Assembly: GCA_000750105.3 (NCBI GenBank)
Contig: JPHH03000014.1
Coordinates: 186,001-250,000, forward strand
Source of the DNA: Tolypocladium sp. Sup5 PDA-1
Taxonomy: Eukaryota; Ascomycota; Sordariomycetes; Hypocreales; Ophiocordycipitaceae
DNA length: 64,000 bases
Direction of reading: 5' to 3'
Position 1 is the stretch's first letter; each line of letters opens with the position of its first letter. Both the position numbers and the translations under genes were made by a program. Below the pieces are notes generated by a model. That model saw only the letters and a list, made by a program, of their open reading frames with translations. It made no database searches and was not told where the DNA came from. Positions 57,175 through 64,000 of this stretch are shown piece after piece.

Positions 57175-57950
57175 ATGCCCGCTTCGCTGGATTCCTCTCG
57201 CCCCATCATGGCCCCGTCGGTACGTTTATGACTTGCTTTTAACTTCATCTCTCGTCATCATCATTGCATTGCATTGCATGGCATTGTCTTGTCTTGTCTT
57301 GTCTTGTCTTGTCTTGTCTTGTCTTGTCTTGTCTTGTCTTGTCTTGTCTTGTCTTGTCTTGTCTCGTCTCCCTTGCCTCGGCTTTACTCATCTGCTTGTT
57401 TTGCCCTCCCTTTGACCTGGCTTGCTCCTCGAACCCCCAAAAACAGCCGTCTCCCCTTGGTTCGTGCGCCCCCGGTCTCTTCAACTGCCCCAAGCTTTCC
57501 AGCCCTCTGGCCTCTGCTTCTTCAACACCGCCGCCACTATCGCCCACATCTTCCAGCCTTCGGCGCTTAAGGCCACGGCCCCACGTTTCCCCAAAGCTGA
57601 CCATCATGCATCGCCGACAGGCCCGAACTTCGGTCCGCTTCAGCTCCTACAGCATGGCGGCACCCTCCTTGACGCCCACCGTCCAGACCACCGACTCTGC
57701 GCAGGCCGAGATTCGCGACATCGCCCTGGGCCTGGATCGCATGGAGAACAAGGCCCTCTCGTCTCAACGCGTGGTCCTCAGCGACGAGAAGACGGACAAC
57801 ATGAGCAAGCTGGCCCTCGGCGCCAAGCTGGAACGTGCCCTCGATCGCCGCATGAGCAGCCAGGATGCCGTAATGCGCCCGCGCCAAAAGAGTGTCACTC
57901 TCAGTGTCACTGTCAACGAGAAGAAGCAGCTCTCCGAGAAGACCGCATAG
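57175..57950 (+). CDS. Unknown protein with microsatellite-bearing intron, 2 exons
   Basis: Exon 57175-57219 encodes MPASLDSSRPIMAPS; exon 57447-57950 continues in phase with PSPLGSCAPGLFN, giving 182 aa. The first 70 residues are Ser/Pro-rich. The second part is well ordered: MHRRQARTSVRFSSYSMAAP, then EIRDIALGLDRMENKALSSQ, then KLALGAKLERALDRRMSSQD and KSVTLSVTVNEKKQ. Helical, charged and without membrane segments. I do not recognise the family. A shorter product starting at MHRR (57606) is possible if the upstream exon is leader only. The 227-nt intron is long for this window and contains 15 copies of GTCTT. Confidence 0.65.
57286..57360 (+). repeat. (GTCTT)15 microsatellite in an intron
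   Basis: Fifteen perfect copies of GTCTT, preceded by three ATTGC units. It lies wholly inside the intron 57220-57446, and ends about 85 nt before the acceptor. On the sense strand it is a pyrimidine-rich tract. Confidence 0.95.
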
Positions 57951-59213
57951 AGCCGCCGTCTTGGACGGGTGACCTAGGACTGGAGCTGGGACCGGAGCTA
58001 GCACGGAAGGGAATGTCAGATGGTGGCCAGAGCTGGCGGCGCTGTTGCGTCACATCCCTGCACGGGCATAACGACGATGCCCCTGTGCACCCTTTTCGCA
58101 ACGATTCAGCGCAGGATCATTACGGAGGGACGGCCGAGAAGAAAACATCGAATATTCTCGTCCAGTCGCGATGCGGTTATCATCACAATGTACGCATGAT
58201 ATGCAGTTTACTTTCGACAACTCTTCGCAACAATTGCACCCGACAGACGGCAAACGGGCATGGACCATGCGAGACGAATCATCCCATTGCATATTCATCA
58301 ACGCACGTAGCGTGCACCGGACGCTCCTGGATGGGTAGGGCCTGTTGGACGTGCGCTTGCTGGTACCCACCATCGTCGCCGCAGTATTTCATGTCGAGCG
58401 CACGAATACCGGCGGATGGGATTCCAGGGCTGCTGTTTTTCTTGATAAATTTTAGCTTTTGCATACCCCAACGGGAGGGGGGCTGTCGGCTAACGACGCG
58501 TGTAAGATGATGAACGACCAGAGCGAAGGATTGGGATGGGCTTTCATGGGTTTGGACTGCATACGCTTTGACACGGCTTCATTTTCTACACTAACAATTA
58601 GGATATCCATACAATCAATTCAGGCATTTACGATTCTGCCAACGCCCCTTTTCCGGTGACTTGCTCGTATTGCGCAGATGAGCAAATCCATACGCGCCAT
58701 TCGCTACCATGTTCTGTGCCCATTTTGCCGATCCAGGAACCTACATTCTAGTGCGTCCCAGTCCGGTGGTAACTCAGCCATGCCGTCGCGCCTTGTCTCA
58801 AAATCACAAGTCCCAATCTGGGGGTTGAGACAGTATGATCCGGAGCTGGGTTTGGCTCCCACGAATCGTATTCCAAGTCTAGCAAGACATGCGTGTACCT
58901 GAACAACTCGTTCAATGTTGCACGGCAATGGGGACTGAGATGGGCTAGCGAATATCAAAATAAATGTATTGTTCCCAAGCGCCATGACCGGTTCGCTGGT
59001 CTTGCCGGATTGTATCTCCGTAGCATCTCTATTCTGGGCTGATATCGTTGTCGTATAGTCTCCGAGGAGGCATCTTCGGGCCCTTTGTCCAGCCCTCTCC
59101 TCGTCTTTCGGGCCATCAACAGCTGGAACAACGAAGCGCTCATCTCCCGCTCGTCCCGCCTTGCGTTGACCAAGTAGTACTACCCCATTTCCCCTTGGAG
59201 TAGAGTACCCGCC
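57951..59213. other. Convergent intergenic region
   Basis: Between the unknown gene (+) and SEC72 (-). Holds their 3' ends. No gene recognised. Confidence 0.5.
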
Positions 59214-59831
59214 TCAATGCGCCTTCTTCTTCTCAATCAAGCCCTCAATCTCCTTCAGCAAGCCCACGAGCTCGGCCTCCTCGCCCTCAACCTCCAACCC
59301 CCTCTTCACCCACTCCCTGGCCTCGTCCAGCCGGCCCATCTCAACCAGACACCGGCCCCTCCGCCACCAGCCCTTGGCGTTGCCCACCCGCCGCGCTTCG
59401 ACGCTTGCCTCGGCGTCGACGGCGCCCTCGGGCCAGTTCTGCATGGCCATGTACGCCTGGGCGCGGTTCGCCAGTAGGCCGCTGACCTCCTCGCGGACGA
59501 GCGCCGCGGGCTCCCACATGGGCCGCGTGAGGGCCATCTGGATGCCGAGCGTGTACAGTCGCACGGCCTCGGCGAACTTTTGCTTGCGGTACTCAGCGTT
59601 GCCATTGTCGCGCAGCTTGGTCACGTTGCCCGTGCGCTTGGGGTTGACGGGGACCGGCGGCGGCGGCACGCCATTGGTGCTGCCGTCGATGGAGAGGAGC
59701 GCGCGGTGCAGGCTGTTGAGCTTCTCGAGTTCGGAGGCGAGGGCGCGCGAGGGCCGGGTCGGCGCGTCGATGGCTTTGGACTGCGGGTCCATGTGCAGCG
59801 GTAGGAGATCGAAGTGCGTGAGGTCGGACAT
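59214..59831 (-). CDS. SEC72: Sec72-like translocon subunit (TPR protein)
   Basis: 205 aa, single exon. Sec72 is the cytosolic TPR subunit of the Sec62/Sec63 complex, which feeds proteins post-translationally into the ER and can dock Hsp70. Start MSDLTHFDLLPLHMD (ATG at 59829-59831). Then VPPPPVPVNPKRTGNVTKLRDNGN in pieces, followed by TPR helices YRKQKFAEAVRLYTLGIQMA, WEPAALVREEVSGLLANRAQ, AYMAMQNWPEGAVDAEASVE, NAKGWWRRGRCLVEMGRLDE and a closing charged helix EEAELVGLLKEIEGLIEKKK. The frame is open upstream for 90 codons, but that part is low-complexity leader. The identification rests on overall pattern, and another small TPR co-chaperone is the alternative. Confidence 0.82.
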   Translation of the reverse strand: MSDLTHFDLLPLHMDPQSKAIDAPTRPSRALASELEKLNSLHRALLSIDGSTNGVPPPPVPVNPKRTGNVTKLRDNGNAEYRKQKFAEAVRLYTLGIQMALTRPMWEPAALVREEVSGLLANRAQAYMAMQNWPEGAVDAEASVEARRVGNAKGWWRRGRCLVEMGRLDEAREWVKRGLEVEGEEAELVGLLKEIEGLIEKKKAH

Positions 59832-61207
59832 GGTTGTGACACCGGTGGGTTGTCTCCCCGACTGTCTTGCTAACAAGCGGTGATGCGCGATTGCTCTCTC
59901 GCTGGTGTGACGCGGGGGACTTGTCCGTGGCTCTCGGCTTGTTGGCGTATTCCCTTTGCTAGCCCTGAGCGTGTATGTGAGCAAAGAGGAAAGAGTATCG
60001 CGTGGTATTATGTGGTATTGTGTGGTTGAGGAAGTGTAGTCGTGAGAGTTGCGCTGTGCCTGATGAAGCTCACCCCGGATTAAGCCAAAGAAGGACACCT
60101 CGCACATTAACCGTTATCTTATCTGCATGTGACTGTGGGGCCATCCGGCTGCTCCACCACCACCAGTCCACCTCGTCAACATAGGAAACTGAACAAGGAA
60201 TGAACTGTGAGGCGCCATGGTTCAATTGCATTTGGAAAAGTCCGTTTAGGTATTCTGTGACAATCATGGACTCAATAATTATGACTGTACCTGTTTTCTT
60301 CTTCGCCCAAATAAACCTGATGGACGGCTGCACAAGGCGACCAGAGCCTGTCCGCGGGAGGTGCACTCTTGGTGACAACAGTGGGTTCCCCCACAAAACA
60401 CACAAGTCCAGGTTTACACCATCACTACGAAGTACTTCGTGCTCGACGTCGTTGCGTCTCATTTCATTTTGGCGCTGAATAGTCAGCAGAGACGTCCTGA
60501 TATGATGCAGTTTCGCCCATTTGTCCGTCAAAGCCCATTCAACCGAGACAACCATGTCTGTGGTGAGATGAGTGCTTGCGACTCACTTGCCATGGTCCAA
60601 TCTCAACGCCCAACTTCACATAGTTACGCAGCTCGCAGAGTCGCTCCAACGGCTCCGGGTCCGTATAAAACTGAGTTCGTAATTCAAGTTCCATTCCTTT
60701 TCTACTCCTATTGTGCAAAATGCTAGACACTCTCTCCGTCACATCAGAGCAGAGAGTATCGCGATCCGTCGTCCGCCTCCGTCACCATCACCTCCCGTCA
60801 CCATCACCTCCCGTCATCTTGCATCCCCTCTAGACTCTCCCACCCAAAGCCAAGCCTGGCATCCTTGGGTAGAGCCAGGGGATAAGCGAGACCATCCCTC
60901 TTGTTCCGCGCTCGTCGCAAGTCGCGAACCACAGCGCACCATATCTCTGTGTCATCCTCACGCACCATTCGTGTTTTGAGCTTTTGGTTTCTGTGCTTTA
61001 TTGTTTTTGGCACGGGTTCCGACGAGATTCATGTAGAACATTTAGAATAACCATCCGCCACCCTCCCATAAGCCGCCGCCCTTGCCATCACTCAGCAAAT
61101 CAAGTGTAATCCGTTGTGAACCGCCGCGCCAATCTAATGAACCGCACGAGAAATGACAAGACAATGCGAAGCTACCAAGACCGGTTAGGGTCAGGGTGCT
61201 GGCCAAC
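59832..61207. other. Intergenic
   Basis: 1.4 kb between SEC72 and the uL13 gene, both on the minus strand. It carries a perfect TACGAAGTA joined to TACTTCGTG (60426-60441) and a 16-bp direct repeat of CACCATCACCTCCCGT near 60782-60812. No gene recognised. Confidence 0.45.
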
Positions 61208-62263
61208 TTAGTAGCCGAAAGCCGCAAGGGCCTTCGCAGTCTCGGTCTTCGTGGAGGCGTTCTTCTTCGCGTCGGACAGTTGTCGGGCAGCGACCTTCTT
61301 GCGCTCGTAGTAGGCGGCGCCCTTCGCCTTTCTTCGCTCCTCCAACCTGCATATCCCGGTTAGCACAAACCCGGCTTGCCTCAACATTATCCCGGGTGAA
61401 GCATACCGAGCAACAACATCCTGGTACTTCCAGCCAACCTCGTGGCTCAGACGGCCGACAGTGCAGTACTTGCGGCCAGGCTGCAGACGGAGGACACGCA
61501 GAGCCTGGGGGACGACCATCTTCTTCTGCTTGTCGTAGGGAGGGGGGACACCCTCGAAGACCTTGAGGCGCTCGAGAGCGGCGGCACCCCGGGCAGTCTT
61601 GTGAGGCATCATGCCACGGACGGCCTTGTAGAAGATTCGGGAGGGAGCGCGGAAGTGGAAGGGACCTATGGGCTGTTAACAAGCTGTTTGCGCCGCACAG
61701 CAATCGGTATCCAACTCACCACCGCGGGTGGGGTTGTATCGGGTCATCTTGCGCAGGTAGGCGTGGTACTTGACTGTTTGACGATCAGTGTTCTGTTTTT
61801 CGTGTCATGGGTCCGATACCCGCTCGATGCGTTGCGGGCGTTTGATGTCTGACGCCATCCAACTTCGAGGGGTATCGGCTTCTGTGGGCTGGGTGGTGGG
61901 AAGACATACGCTTCGCGCGGAAGAACTCGCCAGAGATGTTGAGCGCCTCGCAGCGGACAATAACGATCTTCTGACCGTTAAGGAGCTGCTTGGCAACAAT
62001 GCTGGCAAGACGGCCCAGAAGGTGGCCCTTGCCATCGATGACGACCTGAGCAGAAGCGCCTCAGTTAGCCAATTGCCCGATCATCAACTCCCGTGCAGCG
62101 ATGGCGCCCCATGGCAGCCGAAGAGCGACAGCAGGCATCAATCCCCAATCCGGTTTGATTCCCTTGGATCCTGCCCACGCCGCTCTCCAGGCCCGAGTCT
62201 GCCATCGCGACACAGGATGCAAACGATTGGTGGTGTACTCACAACCGGCTCGAACGACGACAT
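61208..62263 (-). CDS. 60S ribosomal protein uL13 (L13a/L16), 5 exons
   Basis: Large-subunit ribosomal protein. Minus-strand exons 62243-62263, 61910-62045, 61720-61773, 61407-61665 and 61208-61346 give 202 aa, the usual length. Exon 1 encodes only MSSFEPV, then VVIDGKGHLLGRLASIVAKQ, FFRAKLKYHAYLRKMTRYNP, GGPFHFRAPSRIFYKAVRGM, MPHKTARGAAALERLKVFEG, PALRVLRLQPGRKYC-like text, and YYERKKVAARQLSDAKKNAS ending AKALAAFGY. A very short first exon followed by a long intron (197 nt) is typical of fungal ribosomal protein genes. I looked for snoRNAs in the introns, as the animal gene hosts several, and found no convincing box C/D pair. Confidence 0.96.
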
Positions 62264-63102
62264 CGTATCGACTCCTTTGGTGGCGAAAGGAAACGGAAGG
62301 AAGGCGACGGCTCAGACGACGACGTAGACACACAAATTCTCCAACCGGACCGGCGAGAATCTGTTGCTGTGCTGCTGGGGGTTAGTCGTCCCTGGGCGAG
62401 GATGTTGGTGAAGTCGCGATAGTGATTGACGGCGAGAAAATCCAAGTTCCGCTTGGGGGCTCGTTGTGCCTTTGGGACAAGGAGCGCTAGCCTAATATGG
62501 GAAGGCGGCGTTTGGGGAGAAGCGAAGAGGGCTCACAGCCGCAACGTGCTTTAGGGTTGCAAAACCTATCCACTGGGCCGGGGTTTTGCCGCGCACCTTG
62601 AGAACTCTGGGGCACCAAGGCACGTACCCACGCACTGGACTGGGGTCAGCCTGCAGTGCACGTGATGAGCCATATGGCACGCCCAAAGTTGGCTTGACTG
62701 ACATCAACTGCTCCATGGCGACGGGGGTTGCACTCAGTAATTACTTCATACACTCAGGGTGAGTCCGGCGCTTCTTGAGCTTCAGAACACAGGTTCAATT
62801 TCCAATCCATTACTGAACGAAACAAGTGTTTCCCAATTGGCGGCGTCAACTACCTACATAGTCTATTTGTCTGATGATAAGCGCGTCTTCAAAGCTGCTG
62901 TGCTGGCAACTTCAGTCTGATCTATGATAGTTGTACAGCATGATCTATAGCCATGGCAATGGCAATCCAATCCCAAAATAGCATCCCAACCCCAGCCTGC
63001 AGCATGCGATGCGGCAACTTCGTAGCGGTAAACTATCCAAGCCTGCCCATCAGCTCCTGCATGCGGTAAGTAGATGCCGGAGCGCAGAGACTCCAGGCCA
63101 TT
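62264..63102. other. Intergenic / uL13 promoter
   Basis: Holds the promoter of the uL13 gene and the 3' end of the BAG gene. No further feature recognised. Confidence 0.5.
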
Positions 63103-64000
63103 CTACGGGCCCTTGGCTGCTGCATCCAATCCCTTGAGCACCTCCTGAACTCGGTGCACCAATTCTTTCCTCTTGGTTCTCACTTCTGCAATTCCCTCGG
63201 TATCTATCCCGTCGAGCTTCAACAGAATGCTCTGCAACAAGCTCTCGGACAGCTTCCTGTGCTCCTCCTCCCGCGTCTTGGGGTCCGACGGCGGTGATGC
63301 GGTATACTGAACACACGGAGGTAGCCATCTGGCCGTAAACTCGCTGGACAACTCCTCGATCCGTTTCATCGGGCCGCTGCTAGCTGCTGGTGGAGGCGGA
63401 GACTTTGAATTGGAGTTGCTGTCGCGGGGGCTGCTCGCCGAGTCTCCGTCCTCCCTGCCCCCTCGCTTCTTTCCCTTTCTCTTCTTGCGGCGTTGTGACT
63501 TGGCATCGTCTCGAGACGAGTCTCCAACAATTACCATCTCCTCGTCAGATGGGCTGCTCTCGTCGCCGACGTCCGGCAGAACCGCCATCAACTCGCTCTT
63601 GTTCTTGACCCCGTAGTCGCGAATTGGCGCCGCGGGCTCCTTGAGCTGCTTGCCCTTGTACAGGAGTTTCATGCGGCGGGTGGCTCGTTCTGACAGATCC
63701 ATCATAATCCCGACGCGCTCTCGCACATCCCTGACTCGCAGCTTTCCATCACCGATAGAGTATGCAGGGAAGTGGGCCGGATAAGTAACGCCCTTGTTCT
63801 TGATGAGGAGAACATCGTCCTCTGGTGCGGGCTGGGCTGCCGACTGCGACCTGGGATGATAGCGACCGTCCGACGAACCAAGAGGAGGGTCGTCCAAGTC
63901 CTGCGACGTGATGTAGCTGAAGTCCTCGTCCGTCACCGCAGGAACGCCACCCGACATGGAGCTATAGGGGGAGCTCTGCTCGCGGTTGAGAGACCATCCA
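63103..64000 (-). CDS. BAG-domain Hsp70 co-chaperone, 5' end outside the window
   Basis: BAG proteins release ADP from Hsp70 and link it to ubiquitin-related pathways. From the ATG at 63957 there are 284 codons: MSGGVPAVTDEDFSYITSQD, a ubiquitin-like region (LLIKNKGVTYPAHFPAYSIG, RRMKLLYKGKQLKEPAAPIR, YGVKNKSELMAVLPD), a Lys/Arg-Ser linker, and a C-terminal BAG helix bundle (PMKRIEELSSEFTARWLPPC, then SLLQSILLKLDGIDTEGIAE, then RTKRKELVHRVQEVLKGLDA). Upstream of that ATG the frame stays open to the window edge (GWSLNREQSSPYSS), and similar proteins begin with such a Tyr/Ser-rich lead. So the true start is probably beyond base 64000, and the entry is partial. Alternatively the ATG at 63957 is used. 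Confidence 0.85.
   Translation of the reverse strand, partial: GWSLNREQSSPYSSMSGGVPAVTDEDFSYITSQDLDDPPLGSSDGRYHPRSQSAAQPAPEDDVLLIKNKGVTYPAHFPAYSIGDGKLRVRDVRERVGIMMDLSERATRRMKLLYKGKQLKEPAAPIRDYGVKNKSELMAVLPDVGDESSPSDEEMVIVGDSSRDDAKSQRRKKRKGKKRGGREDGDSASSPRDSNSNSKSPPPPAASSGPMKRIEELSSEFTARWLPPCVQYTASPPSDPKTREEEHRKLSESLLQSILLKLDGIDTEGIAEVRTKRKELVHRVQEVLKGLDAAAKGP

Noticed and set aside
60782..60812. 16-bp direct repeat CACCATCACCTCCCGT
   Set aside because: Only two copies in C-rich intergenic DNA; not enough to call a functional element.
62046..62242. Possible box C/D snoRNA in uL13 intron 1
   Set aside because: A TTGATGA and a CTGA occur, but only about 20 nt apart and without C'/D' boxes or a terminal stem.
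62770..62810. B-box-like GGTTCAA, possible tRNA
   Set aside because: The bases after GGTTCAA do not fit a T-arm, and no acceptor stem or A-box partner is seen.

Overview
The window is nuclear DNA of a filamentous ascomycete. Evidence: short spliceosomal introns (about 50-65 nt, GTAAGT-like donors, CTGAC/CTAAC branch points a few bases before the acceptor), a Pezizomycotina-style gene set (HET, 2EXR, WOPR and M13 families) and GC-rich codon use. Protein character (histone H1, Sec24, Sec72, uL13) fits Sordariomycetes, probably Hypocreales; that placement is inference from memory of these families, not a measured result.

Layout. 0.4-1.4 kb: histone H1 (-). 4.4-7.8 kb: COPII coat gene SEC24 (+). 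9.2-10.3 kb: a PARG/macro-like ADP-ribose hydrolase (-). 12.0-13.9 kb: mitochondrial-type asparaginyl-tRNA synthetase (+). About 15.0-17.1 kb: a broken HET (heterokaryon incompatibility) gene. 17.4-18.4 kb: an intronless, very GC-rich ADP-ribosylglycohydrolase (+). 18.4-27.5 kb: about 9 kb with no gene I can support, ending at a WOPR (Gti1/Pac2) transcription factor (27.5-28.9 kb, +).

30.5-34.4 kb is a gene graveyard with remains of an M13 metallopeptidase, a 2EXR protein and a protein kinase. Intact accessory genes follow: aquaporin (35.8-36.9 kb), an ochratoxinase-like amidohydrolase (37.2-38.7 kb), a secreted 18-cysteine protein (40.6-41.1 kb), an Old Yellow Enzyme-type flavoprotein (41.2-42.7 kb), a FrnE/DsbA-like protein (43.8-44.5 kb), a two-HKD phospholipase D-like protein (44.6-46.0 kb) and a small unknown (46.4-47.0 kb).

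47.3-48.8 kb returns to housekeeping with the AP-2 mu subunit. At 51.2-55.1 kb there is a cluster of small cysteine-rich proteins: one intact and two frameshifted. The right end holds a conserved unknown gene whose intron carries a pentanucleotide microsatellite (57.2-58.0 kb), Sec72 (59.2-59.8 kb, -), ribosomal protein uL13 with five exons (61.2-62.3 kb, -) and a BAG-domain co-chaperone running off the right edge (63.1 kb onward, -). SEC24, SEC72 and AP-2 mu all serve membrane traffic but are not adjacent. No tRNA, rRNA, CRISPR array or intact transposon was recognised.
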